64,000 nucleotides of DNA from contig NZ_QKQV01000013.1 of the NCBI RefSeq assembly GCF_003233725.1, forward strand, positions 1-64,000. Direction: 5' to 3'. Of the stretch, positions 25,556-33,193 are shown piece by piece. The stretch comes from Mesonia sp. K7 (GTDB lineage: Bacteria; Bacteroidota; Bacteroidia; Flavobacteriales; Flavobacteriaceae). Position 1 is the stretch's first letter, and each line of letters begins with the position of its first letter. The translations under genes and the position numbers were made by a program. The notes under the pieces were generated by a model. It did no database searches. It saw only the letters and a list, made by a program, of their open reading frames with translations, and was not told where the DNA came from.

Positions 25556-25821
25556 ATGAAAGAATATCCCACATCATTTTGGGACCAACGCTTCAGCAAC
25601 GAGAAATATATTTATGGTATATAGCCAAATGATTTTTTTAAAGTACAATTTGGAAATGCTTCTGGTGGTCCAAAGTGAAGCGATGTTATTTTCCATTGAG
25701 GAAATAAAACAGAATTCCCACAACTCGACTTTAAATTATTAAAAGAAGAAACATTGAGCTTTCCGAAGGCAATCATCATCAGGGAAAAGCCGAAGTCATT
25801 CGATTTGTGGCAATAAAATAG
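25556..25821 (+). pseudogene. Remnant of a SAM-dependent methyltransferase gene (TehB/thiopurine type)
   Basis: The start reads FWDQRFSNEKYIYG, the typical N-terminus of these small methyltransferases. The end, in two other frames, reads QFGNASGGPK, then MLFSIEEIK, EFPQLDFKLLKEE, and ELSEGNHHQGKAEVIRFVAI with a stop at 25819-25821, the typical C-terminus. The whole SAM-binding middle is missing and at least three frame changes are needed. It is a decayed fourth gene of the operon. Confidence 0.75.
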
Positions 25822-25842
25822 GGATTATAACTTTTTAAAGAC

Positions 25843-25880
25843 AAAAACCGCATTGTATGAATTAAACAGTGCGGTTTTTT
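25843..25880. terminator. Bidirectional intrinsic terminator
   Basis: AAAAACCGCATTGT and ACAGTGCGGTTTTTT form a stem with one mismatch and a nine-base loop, with A-run and T-run on both sides. It separates the convergent cstB-like operon (plus) and the tlpA-soxB-like operon (minus). Confidence 0.85.
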
Positions 25881-25896
25881 CTTTCAAAATAAAAGT

Positions 25897-26493
25897 TTAC
25901 TTTAAACTATTAAGAAAGTTTTTGAATTCTGGGTCACTATAATCTGCCATCCCTTGATGTGTCAAGGCAAGATTTCCTTTCGCATCAATTATATAAGTTG
26001 TAGGTAGGGCATTTGAATCATACATATCAGGAATATTACTAGCCACAGAATATAGGGGCAAATCAAATTCTTTACGCTTAACATAATCTTTAGCGGTATC
26101 AAAGTTATTGTCAAAAGAGAGCATTACAAAAGCAACCTCATTGCCCATTTCTTCGTGTAATTTTTCTATGCTTGGCATTTCGGCTAAGCAAGGTGGACAC
26201 CAAGTTGCCCAAAAGTTTAGAAATATGACTTTTCCCTTGAATTTTTTGAGAGATACAGCATTACCGTCCTTGTCTATTAAATCCAAATTGTAATCTGCTT
26301 TTGCTATATTTTTATTTTCAACACCAGTATTCTGGGCAATCTCTTCGACATCAGGGTTCATTAATCCAGTTGCCAATAAACCACGCTGTGCTAAACCAAT
26401 AACTTCGCTATGTACTCCGGTTGCATAAAAGAAAATTACCACCACAGCAAAAATACCATACTGAAATAAAGTTTTCTTTTTCTTATTTTCCAT
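25897..26493 (-). CDS. TlpA-family thioredoxin-like protein
   Basis: 198 residues. An N-terminal membrane anchor (about 10-26, YGIFAVVVIFFYATGVH) directs the domain to the periplasm. The thioredoxin fold begins with LIDKDGNAVSLKKFKGKVI and contains FWATWCPPCLAEMPSIEKL with the CPPC redox pair. PTTYIIDAKG carries the cis-proline. A periplasmic thiol-disulfide or persulfide reductase is inferred. It is the last gene of the minus-strand sulfur operon, 11 bp after the SoxB-like gene. In sox systems a periplasmic thioredoxin such as SoxW commonly accompanies SoxB. Confidence 0.9.
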   Translation of the reverse strand: MENKKKKTLFQYGIFAVVVIFFYATGVHSEVIGLAQRGLLATGLMNPDVEEIAQNTGVENKNIAKADYNLDLIDKDGNAVSLKKFKGKVIFLNFWATWCPPCLAEMPSIEKLHEEMGNEVAFVMLSFDNNFDTAKDYVKRKEFDLPLYSVASNIPDMYDSNALPTTYIIDAKGNLALTHQGMADYSDPEFKNFLNSLK

Positions 26494-26504
26494 ATTCTTA
26501 TTTT

Positions 26505-28163
26505 TTATTGAAATTTATAATCGGTTTGGGGAACAGTTGAAAAGGAATATTCGCCAAGATATTCGCAATAGGCCCTTCCTTCTAATGTTGGCGATACTGG
26601 CGAGTTTTCTTTTAAATATTCTTCCACCACATCGTGAATGGTGTAATCCTTTACTTCAACATCCTTCACATTGGGCATCCTGCACAAATTATCAAGTGGG
26701 TCACCTGGACGCACACAAGCAGAGATGCTGTAATATTTTTCATCTTGCATCGGCTCGCCGTTTACGGTTATGCTATGGACTCGTTTGCCCTTTTCATTTT
26801 GGCTATTGAAGTCGACCTTCATTCCTGAAAATCGCACTAACCAACCGCCAAAACGTTCAGTTGGGTTTTGGGCAAAGGCATTATGCATTTCTTTTTCCAA
26901 CCAGCTCTTTATTTGTTTGCCTGTTGCTTTTCCTGTCTTTACTTTTTCGTTTACAGGAAGCAAGTTCCACAGATTGGCTCTAGTAATAGGTGCAGGTTTT
27001 CCATCTTGAGGTACAATTGGGTTGCCAAACCGAAAACCGTTTGAAATGGAAATATCTGCACCCGTCTTCCAGCGAGTGGCATCGGTAATCATATTGTCCA
27101 TTGGGTTTTCTACAGTTAGGTAGCGATAAAGCGGTGTCTCGGTATAACCAATCACGGTTTCCAAATGGTTTTTATAAGGTGCTTTTGCCTTATCCACAAG
27201 CGCCTGTATTTTTTCATTGGCTGGAAAAACTTCTGGGTCAACATCAATGAGTTCATAATCATCGTCAACCAGTTTTCCATCAACTAAATGGAGAGTCAAT
27301 TTACCTACAAAAGAACCAAAAGCCCCAGGTTCAGTAACCTTTGCGTATTTGCCTTGTATGGGTTTGCGCACACGTTCGTGCGTGTCATTACCCAATATAT
27401 AATCTGCGTGTTCTGCTATAGAATTATTGGCAAGCTCAACTTGCTTGAAAATTCCAAGATGAGTTACTAAAAACAAGACATCTATTTTTTTCTTGATCTT
27501 AAAATCGTCCACCATTGTCTTGAGATTATCGTCTACTCCACTAAAACTTATTCCCTTACTAAAAATGGGGTTTTGTCTAATGGGAACATCTGGGTCATTA
27601 ATGCCTATAAATCCTATGCGAATTCCTTCGATTTCCTTAACCCAAGACGCTGGAAATAAAGGTTCTTCATTATCATCGTGATACATATTCTGGACAATAA
27701 CCTGTGTGTCGTACCCTTTCATTACATCCATCATTATATCTTTACCGTAAACCACTTCCCAATTGCCGGGAATGATGACATCATAGCCCATATTTTTGAT
27801 GATATCAGTCATCACTTTTCCTTTTGATAAAGCAGTGTAACCGCTACCTTGAATAAGGTCGCCACCATCCACGATAATCGTTCTATTTGGGTTTTTCTTT
27901 CGTTCCCGTTCAAAAAGGGTTTTGATATTGGCGAGACCACCACGGTTTTTAAATACTACCTTTTCATTTTCCCAAAATAATTCAGGATGGGTGTCCAATT
28001 GTCCGTGTATATCGGCTGTCTGTAATATCGTAATACGCAAAGTATCTTTAGCTGAATCATTATTTTCCATTGCATTTGATTTTTCCGTTTTACAGGAAAT
28101 AATTCCGAAGACTATTCCCATTACTAAAAAAGTCTTTACAAGATATTTTTTAAATGATATCAT
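26505..28163 (-). CDS. SoxB-like metallophosphatase-fold thiosulfohydrolase (5'-nucleotidase family)
   Basis: 552 residues. Lipoprotein signal with GIISC at about 20-24. The metallophosphatase domain has LQTADIHGQL, DGGDLIQGSG, IPGNWEVVYG, LVTHLG and GNDTHERV (metal ligands of the two-metal site). The 5'-nucleotidase C-terminal domain spans about 330-520 (ITDATRWKTGADISISNGFR). Ordinary 5'-nucleotidases have GNHE; here it is GNWE, with the tryptophan found at that position in SoxB (which has an HWE motif). A hydrolase that frees sulfate from a protein-bound or soluble sulfonate is inferred. No soxYZ, soxA or soxX is in the window. Confidence 0.8.
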   Translation of the reverse strand: MISFKKYLVKTFLVMGIVFGIISCKTEKSNAMENNDSAKDTLRITILQTADIHGQLDTHPELFWENEKVVFKNRGGLANIKTLFERERKKNPNRTIIVDGGDLIQGSGYTALSKGKVMTDIIKNMGYDVIIPGNWEVVYGKDIMMDVMKGYDTQVIVQNMYHDDNEEPLFPASWVKEIEGIRIGFIGINDPDVPIRQNPIFSKGISFSGVDDNLKTMVDDFKIKKKIDVLFLVTHLGIFKQVELANNSIAEHADYILGNDTHERVRKPIQGKYAKVTEPGAFGSFVGKLTLHLVDGKLVDDDYELIDVDPEVFPANEKIQALVDKAKAPYKNHLETVIGYTETPLYRYLTVENPMDNMITDATRWKTGADISISNGFRFGNPIVPQDGKPAPITRANLWNLLPVNEKVKTGKATGKQIKSWLEKEMHNAFAQNPTERFGGWLVRFSGMKVDFNSQNEKGKRVHSITVNGEPMQDEKYYSISACVRPGDPLDNLCRMPNVKDVEVKDYTIHDVVEEYLKENSPVSPTLEGRAYCEYLGEYSFSTVPQTDYKFQ

Positions 28164-28165
28164 AG

Positions 28166-28588
28166 TTATAAACTTATACTTTTATAGCCTTTTTTCTGGA
28201 GCTGAAAGTTGTAAAGAATTCCGTTCTCAACAATCTCAATTTCCTTAGGGACTTTGGTCTTGTCTACTTTAAACTTATTGAGGGAAAAACCACAGGCGAT
28301 TATTTTCACACCTGCTTTTTCAGCTTTTGTGATGAAGTCACTTATTTTTTCGGTATCGGTGATGTCGCCTATTTCCTTGCCACAGATGATGACTTGAAAA
28401 TCGCCAAAGGCATCGCCTTCTTCATCCTTAAGGGCTTCAGCCGTAAGAATTATGGGCTGTAATTGAGGCACTTTTTTGGTCAGTACCACATAATTGTTTT
28501 TGCTGTGGTCAATTTGTTGCGCCTGGATATCAGCTGTACTAAAAAGGGTTAATATTAAAATTACTGAACTAAAGATGTATGTTTTCAT
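28166..28588 (-). CDS. DsrE/DsrF-like exported protein
   Basis: 140 residues. Signal peptide 1-23 (VILILTLFSTADIQAQQ). The mature domain follows the DsrE-like fold: NNYVVLTKKVPQLQPIILTA, FGDFQVIICGKEIGDI, and AEKAGVKIIACGFSLNKFKV with a cysteine at the position used as sulfur carrier in this superfamily. It ends NGILYNFQLQKKGYKSISL. A periplasmic sulfur relay role is inferred. Two bp upstream of the SoxB-like gene, thus the same operon. Confidence 0.8.
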   Translation of the reverse strand: MKTYIFSSVILILTLFSTADIQAQQIDHSKNNYVVLTKKVPQLQPIILTAEALKDEEGDAFGDFQVIICGKEIGDITDTEKISDFITKAEKAGVKIIACGFSLNKFKVDKTKVPKEIEIVENGILYNFQLQKKGYKSISL

Positions 28589-28594
28589 TTGTAT

Positions 28595-28993
28595 TTATTT
28601 TAAAAGTTTACGGGTGTCGTTCAATGCAAAAAAAAGAAGTCCACCGAAAATTGCTATGTTTTTAAATAGTGGTCCAAGTGTAGTTATCTGGCCCACTTGA
28701 ATAGTTAATGTGATGGGGATTAATACCGCCATTAATACAATTGCCGCCCATTTGGTCTTATAACCTATTAGGAAAAGAAAGCCAGCTACAAGCATTGCAA
28801 TTCCCGATAGAATTATAAGCCATTCAGGTTCGCCAAAGAAAAGTGCGATGCCCTTAAAGCTTGCCTCCTCTATACGCTGGGCAGTTTTCTCTACATTGAG
28901 TAGATGGTTAAAACCTGCTACGAGAAATATGCCGCTAACCAATACGCGTAAAAGCTGTATGGAACGACGGCTTATTAAAATTTTCGTCTCCAT
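28595..28993 (-). CDS. DoxX/MauE-like membrane protein
   Basis: 132 residues with four membrane spans (about 13-31, 48-70, 75-95, 104-122). Signature LRVLVSGIFLVAGFNHLLN near the N-terminus and GIAMLVAGFLFLIGYKTKWA. DoxX-type proteins are related to the DoxD subunit of thiosulfate:quinone oxidoreductase. Here a redox link between sulfur compounds and the membrane quinone pool is possible but not shown. First gene of the group of four that ends with tlpA. Confidence 0.78.
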   Translation of the reverse strand: METKILISRRSIQLLRVLVSGIFLVAGFNHLLNVEKTAQRIEEASFKGIALFFGEPEWLIILSGIAMLVAGFLFLIGYKTKWAAIVLMAVLIPITLTIQVGQITTLGPLFKNIAIFGGLLFFALNDTRKLLK

Positions 28994-29117
28994 TGAATTA
29001 AATTTAATATGGTAATTAATGTTGAGTGGTGCTTCTATTTGTATAGTTTGTCGACCTATATCATTTTGTTACAGGTATTATTTGTATATACACCGACTCT
29101 AAAATTTGTTCGAAGAA

Positions 29118-29483
29118 TTATGCCAACCGTGGAGGTGGAGAATCCTTCTCTAGATAACGATAATTAAGTGTTGTAGTAATGAAAGAATTATAAATGGAAG
29201 TGAGTTTATAAATTCCAGTTTCCCATCCAAAGATTTTTAATTGTAACTGTGGATTACAAAAACTATTTAACACCAATTTTTGCGAAAATGAATGGTCTAT
29301 TTGTGAAAATAAAAAATCTTTTGTGCCACTAATTATTTTAGGGGTATTTTTCTTTTTGCAAAATGGCTTTACAAAGGTTATGCCACTGTTACTTAGAAAA
29401 TTTAGTCCATTAGCATCTACGGCTAAAAATTTTACCGAAAAAATAAACGCAAGCGTCAATGCTATGTAAGTCTTATATGTCAT
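29118..29483 (-). CDS. Small exported protein with conserved PPPR tail
   Basis: 121 residues. Signal peptide or anchor 1-25 (YIALTLAFIFSVKFLAVDA). The body is basic with two cysteines (KPFCKKKNTPK and NSFCNPQLQL). The C-terminus ends KDSPPPRLA, a proline tail seen in many small Bacteroidota exported proteins next to metal or sulfur systems. Its promoter carries a Crp/Fnr-type site. The start codon is only 9 bp from the -7 box, so the mRNA should be almost leaderless. Function unknown. Confidence 0.7.
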   Translation of the reverse strand: MTYKTYIALTLAFIFSVKFLAVDANGLNFLSNSGITFVKPFCKKKNTPKIISGTKDFLFSQIDHSFSQKLVLNSFCNPQLQLKIFGWETGIYKLTSIYNSFITTTLNYRYLEKDSPPPRLA

Positions 29484-29491
29484 ATAGGGGT

Positions 29492-29535
29492 CAAAAGTAG
29501 ACCTTTAGTGAGGTTTATAAGGTAACCTTTGTTAC
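29492..29535 (-). promoter_or_regulatory. Crp/Fnr-type operator and -7 box for the minus-strand sulfur genes
   Basis: GTAAC-AAAG-GTTAC read on the minus strand (29535-29522). TACTTTTG on the minus strand (29499-29492) is a perfect TAnnTTTG box. Centre-to-box-end distance 36.5 bp again. It drives the 29118-29483 gene and perhaps, by read-through, doxX-dsrE-soxB-tlpA. Confidence 0.8.
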
Positions 29536-29831
29536 AATACTCTTATTTTTCCAATATAAAGAAATAATTATATATTCATAAAAAAGCCAAAACCAATTCA
29601 ATAAATTTTTATGAATTGTAAGTAATACAAATAATATAAAAAAATAGTTTTTCTATAAACCATTATAACAATTACTACAAAGGCTTTAGAAACTAAAGTT
29701 CTTGACCGAATACAGGCTACTTTTACCATAACTTTCGATGAACCTCAAGGATTAGTATATGTTTTCCTTCCTTACAGAACCATTGTTGTTGTAAGGAAAG
29801 GGGTGACAATAATTCATAAAATTTCAAATAT
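29536..29831. other. Divergent intergenic region
   Basis: No gene is supported. A stem-loop lies at about 29770-29800 (TTCCTTACA...TGTAAGGAA). The operators at both ends belong to the divergent sulfur units. Confidence 0.4.
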
Positions 29832-29875
29832 GTAACACTTGTTACCGTGTTGCTTTTGGAAAAGTGTCATTTTTG
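29832..29875 (+). promoter_or_regulatory. Crp/Fnr-type operator and -7 box for the YeeE operon
   Basis: GTAAC-ACTT-GTTAC (29832-29845), TTG at 29850-29852 and CATTTTTG at 29868-29875 (one mismatch to TAnnTTTG). Centre-to-box-end distance 36.5 bp, and the start codon is 18 bp after the box, as for the TauE and cstB-like units. Confidence 0.8.
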
Positions 29876-29892
29876 CAATTAAAATATTAACT

Positions 29893-30450
29893 ATGAATTG
29901 GATATATGAGCCATGGCCTTGGTATGTTTCTGGACCACTGATTGCCCTCATCATGTTTGTTTTGTTACTTATAGGAAAACAATTTGGGATGTCATCAAAT
30001 TTACGTACGGCTTGTGCCGCAATGGGTGCAGGAAAAGCCTCAGATTTTTTTAAATTTGATTGGAGGTCAGAACGTTGGAATCTTATGGTGGTCTTAGGAG
30101 CAGTAATTGGCGGTTTTATCGCTGCAAATTACCTGAGCGACAATACCGTAGAAATCAACCCTCAGGTAGCAAAGCAATTGGCTAGCGATTATAACCTGAA
30201 GAGTGCAGGAGATACTTATTTACCACCTGAAATTTTTAGCTCAGAAGCACTTGGTGACCCGCAGATCTTGGGTGTGCTATTACTTGGGGGTTTATTGGTG
30301 GGTTTTGGTGCGCGCTATGCGGGGGGGTGTACCTCGGGTCATGCTATATCTGGACTGAGTAATCTCCAGTTGCCTTCATTGATAGCGGTGTTGGGCTTTT
30401 TTGTGGGTGGCCTTATTATGATTCATTTTTTGTATCCTTTAATCTTTTAG
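29893..30450 (+). CDS. YeeE/YedE-family transporter subunit (thiosulfate uptake-like), first half
   Basis: 185 residues from the ATG at 29893, placed 18 bp after the -7 box. Upstream in-frame start codons overlap the operator. Membrane spans at about 11-29, 66-84, 125-145 and 160-180. Signature GARYAGGCTSGHAISGLSNL with a conserved Cys. In YeeE/TsuA, such cysteines guide thiosulfate through the channel. This protein and the next are half-size and together equal one full transporter. Predicted to import thiosulfate or a related sulfur anion. Confidence 0.85.
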   Translation: MNWIYEPWPWYVSGPLIALIMFVLLLIGKQFGMSSNLRTACAAMGAGKASDFFKFDWRSERWNLMVVLGAVIGGFIAANYLSDNTVEINPQVAKQLASDYNLKSAGDTYLPPEIFSSEALGDPQILGVLLLGGLLVGFGARYAGGCTSGHAISGLSNLQLPSLIAVLGFFVGGLIMIHFLYPLIF

Positions 30451-30453
30451 ACC

Positions 30454-30867
30454 ATGCGTTATATCACATATTTAGTCATTGGAGTTTTCTTCGGAATAAT
30501 AATGTATAAGTCAGAAGCTGCATCTTGGTTTCGTATATATGAAATGTTTCAGTTTGGCAGTTTTCATATGTACGGGATCATAGGTTCTGCTTTAGTCATT
30601 GGAATGATTGGAGTTCAAATCTTAAAAAGAGCGTCTATTAAGCCTTTGGATGGTAGTGAGATGAGCTTGAATCCCAAAGATAAAGGCTGGAAACGATACC
30701 TTTTTGGCGGCATTCTTTTCGGCTTGGGCTGGGCGTTAACAGGGGCTTGTCCAGGACCGATGTATGTGCTTGCAGGGTCAGGCTATTTCTCTATACTAAT
30801 TGTGATTGTTGGAGCAATAGTTGGGACATTTTTATATGGTTTGATAAAGGATAAATTACCTCACTAG
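30454..30867 (+). CDS. YeeE/YedE (DUF6691) transporter subunit, second half
   Basis: 137 residues with four membrane spans. Signature GLGWALTGACPGPMYVLAGS with a conserved Cys in GACPGP, and FGSFHMYGIIGSALVIGMIG. It starts 3 bp after the partner half, so both are made from one mRNA. The split into two genes is common in Proteobacteria and Bacteroidota, where the pair often accompanies a persulfide dioxygenase. Confidence 0.87.
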   Translation: MRYITYLVIGVFFGIIMYKSEAASWFRIYEMFQFGSFHMYGIIGSALVIGMIGVQILKRASIKPLDGSEMSLNPKDKGWKRYLFGGILFGLGWALTGACPGPMYVLAGSGYFSILIVIVGAIVGTFLYGLIKDKLPH

Positions 30868-31220
30868 AATTATGTACACTTTAACTTTTATACCCTTTCT
30901 GTGCTCTTTATGATCATTAAGTTATGGTTAAAAACAAGCTCCTCAATAGAGGTCTTCAGGACTTTTTACGGGCTAGCATCGAACCAGTATCGCGTTAGCA
31001 GTGGGTAAGCTATAGGGTTGATAGAGGCGAACGATACTTTTGCTATAGCGTAAAATGCGGTGCAATACTAAGAAGCAAGAGGTATAGTATAATTGCTAAT
31101 TATAGGAAGTAACAACCTTACGACTTTTCCTAACAAAATGTTAATAAGTATTGTTTTTTAATTAACATATATCATGTACTTTTGGCGTAAATAAATGTAT
31201 TTCGTCGATAAAGTATTGAA
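30868..31220. other. Intergenic region with right copy of the island-bracketing repeat
   Basis: No gene is supported. It holds the direct repeat at 30959-31026 and, further on, a plain AT-rich leader for the secreted-protein set. Confidence 0.45.
30959..31026 (+). repeat. Direct repeat, right copy, bracketing the sulfur island
   Basis: GGACTTTTTACGGGCTAGCA, TCGAACCAGTATCGCGTTAG and AAGCTATAGGGTT match 20389-20456 in the same orientation with only a few mismatches (for example GTGGGTAAG for TCGGGTTAG). Confidence 0.75.
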
Positions 31221-32093
31221 TTGAAAAATTACCCTTTTCTATGTTGGATGTTCCTACTACTAGTGCTTGGGTTGAAGGCTCAAGCACAGCAAGTCGTTTA
31301 TTTTAATGACTTTGAGGCCAATAGTTTTCCGACCAATGGGTATACGGGAAGTCCAACCACACACCCTTATATTAGTTCTTCGAGTTGGACCAACTCTAGC
31401 AATACCAATTTCACCGATGAAGTAGGCTACAATAACTCGGTAGGGATGGGCTTAAATCTCAACGGTTCTTTTTCTTATTTTTTAACCTTAACAATTGCAC
31501 CGGGTTATGAAATCCAAATCGATGCCTATAATTTTTGGAGGGAAAAAAACCAAGCCAATGCAGGATGGGAAATGAAAATTAATGGAAATTCTGTAGATTC
31601 TGGAGATACGCAACCAGATGGGGATTTTATCAGCACGACTCCAAAATTAGCCAACCCGCCATTACCTCCGTTCTCAGGAACGGTGACCATAGAGATTAAA
31701 ATCAACGGAAACGGAAATGGACTGTATATCATAGATGATTTTAGCCTATATGCTGTCATTACACCCGAATGTCCGGAGGCAGTATCCTTTCCAGATAAAA
31801 CTTTATGTGAAGGAAATGCTTGGACTATCGCGATTGAAAACCCTGCGGTTGGCTCGACATTTCAATGGCAAGTAAATGTTGGCGGTTTTGGAACCTGGAC
31901 AAACTTAAGCAACGATTTCAATTATAGTGGTGTCGATACAGCAATCCTACAAATTCAAGATATTCCGACAAATTTTAATAACAACCTCTACCGTTGTGTC
32001 ATCACCAAAACGGCTTGTGCAACGGTAGAAACCATACCCGTAGCATTAACGGTCATACCTTTACCCCAAACCCCTAACATCAATTACAATTAA
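31221..32093 (+). CDS. Secreted modular protein A1 (first of a three-gene adhesin-like set)
   Basis: 290 residues from a TTG start that gives a proper signal peptide (PFLCWMFLLLVLGLKAQAQ). Residues 25-180 form a beta-sandwich-like domain (VVYFNDFEANSFPTNGYTGS; YIIDDFSLYAVITPE). An Ig-like module with two cysteines follows (KTLCEGNAWTIAIENPAVGS, FQWQVNVGG, YRCVITKTACATVET). It stops at QTPNINYN, with no T9SS C-terminal domain. The short strand-like tail recurs in other members of these sets. Likely a surface subunit exported with its neighbours. Confidence 0.75.
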   Translation: MKNYPFLCWMFLLLVLGLKAQAQQVVYFNDFEANSFPTNGYTGSPTTHPYISSSSWTNSSNTNFTDEVGYNNSVGMGLNLNGSFSYFLTLTIAPGYEIQIDAYNFWREKNQANAGWEMKINGNSVDSGDTQPDGDFISTTPKLANPPLPPFSGTVTIEIKINGNGNGLYIIDDFSLYAVITPECPEAVSFPDKTLCEGNAWTIAIENPAVGSTFQWQVNVGGFGTWTNLSNDFNYSGVDTAILQIQDIPTNFNNNLYRCVITKTACATVETIPVALTVIPLPQTPNINYN

Positions 32094-32123
32094 GACAAAT
32101 AAAAACCTCTAAAAATATCCAAA

Positions 32124-33182
32124 ATGAAAAAAGCTTTACTTATTCCTTTTCTCTTGCTGATGACCCTTTTTTGCCCTTTAAACGGAGCAGCACAAACTCC
32201 AGATCAACAATTATGTGAAGGGGTAACCGAGCAATATTCGGTCACTAATAACCCCGGAAATACCTACGATTGGCAAATCCTAGAGCCTGGTTTTGCAGGA
32301 ACAATTACCGGTAATCCTACCCACCAAATTGTTATCGATTGGGGTAACACGCCTGTGGGAACTTACACCTTGCAAGTGATCGAAACCAATGCCGACGGTT
32401 GTGAAGGTTTGCCTGTAGACATTACGATAGAAATATTAGAAGCGCCAGCACCTCCAATATTAAGTGTTACCCAACCCGCCTGTGGGGACAATGGAGGAAC
32501 CATTACAGTGACCAATACCGATACGGGTCTGGAATACAGTATCGATGGAGGTGCTACATGGCAAACGACAGGGGCATTTACAGATATGGCTCCTGGAGAT
32601 TACACGATCATGGTACAAAATGCCAATGGCTGTGATACAGAAAGTGCACAAGTAACCGTAAACCCATTACTGGTGACTCCAGATGCACCTGTTATTGTCA
32701 ATACGGTACACCCAGGATGTGGTGAAACCACCGGTTCCTTTGAAGTACAAGATGAAAACGATCCCGATTTAACTTATAGCCTAGACGGTGGTGCTTACAC
32801 CACCAACCTAAATTACACCCATCTAGCTCCGGGCGATTACGATTTAACGGTACAAAACGCCGATGGCTGTGAAACCACGATTACGGTAACCATCAATCCT
32901 GCGCCTATCGTACCTGCAGATGCAGTAAGTACGGTCATACAACCTGATTGTGGTGAAACCACGGGAAGTATTACTGTGAATACACCCACTGGAGCAAATA
33001 TAGAATACAGTATCGATGGAGGAGTTACTTGGCAATCGTCTCCACTGTTTACAGGCTTAACTCCAGGAAACTATGATGTCATTGTAAGAGACACCAGCGC
33101 CAATTGTGAGTCGACTCCGATAGCGGAAACCATCAACGCGTCACCAACCGCTCCAGTAACTTCACCGATTAGTTTTAATTAA
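32124..33182 (+). CDS. Secreted repeat protein A2 (SprB-like repeats)
   Basis: 352 residues. Signal peptide 1-23 (LLLMTLFCPLNGAAQ). An N-terminal PKD/Ig-like module (NTYDWQILEPGFAGTITGNP) is followed by three SprB-type repeats of about 75 residues, each with PxCGxxxGxxxV, LEYSIDGGATWQ-like and LAPGDYDLTVQNADGCET segments. It ends VTSPISFN without CHU_C. Its paralogue at 52248-53297 has the same length and plan. Eleven bp separate it from the CHU_C gene. A surface filament or adhesin module is inferred. Confidence 0.82.
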   Translation: MKKALLIPFLLLMTLFCPLNGAAQTPDQQLCEGVTEQYSVTNNPGNTYDWQILEPGFAGTITGNPTHQIVIDWGNTPVGTYTLQVIETNADGCEGLPVDITIEILEAPAPPILSVTQPACGDNGGTITVTNTDTGLEYSIDGGATWQTTGAFTDMAPGDYTIMVQNANGCDTESAQVTVNPLLVTPDAPVIVNTVHPGCGETTGSFEVQDENDPDLTYSLDGGAYTTNLNYTHLAPGDYDLTVQNADGCETTITVTINPAPIVPADAVSTVIQPDCGETTGSITVNTPTGANIEYSIDGGVTWQSSPLFTGLTPGNYDVIVRDTSANCESTPIAETINASPTAPVTSPISFN

Positions 33183-33193
33183 AAAACAACTAG

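Noticed and set aside
29068-29081. A sixth Crp/Fnr site upstream of the DoxX-like gene (GTTACAGGTATTAT)
   Set aside because: Three mismatches in ten informative bases, and no TAnnTTTG box at the 36.5-bp spacing.
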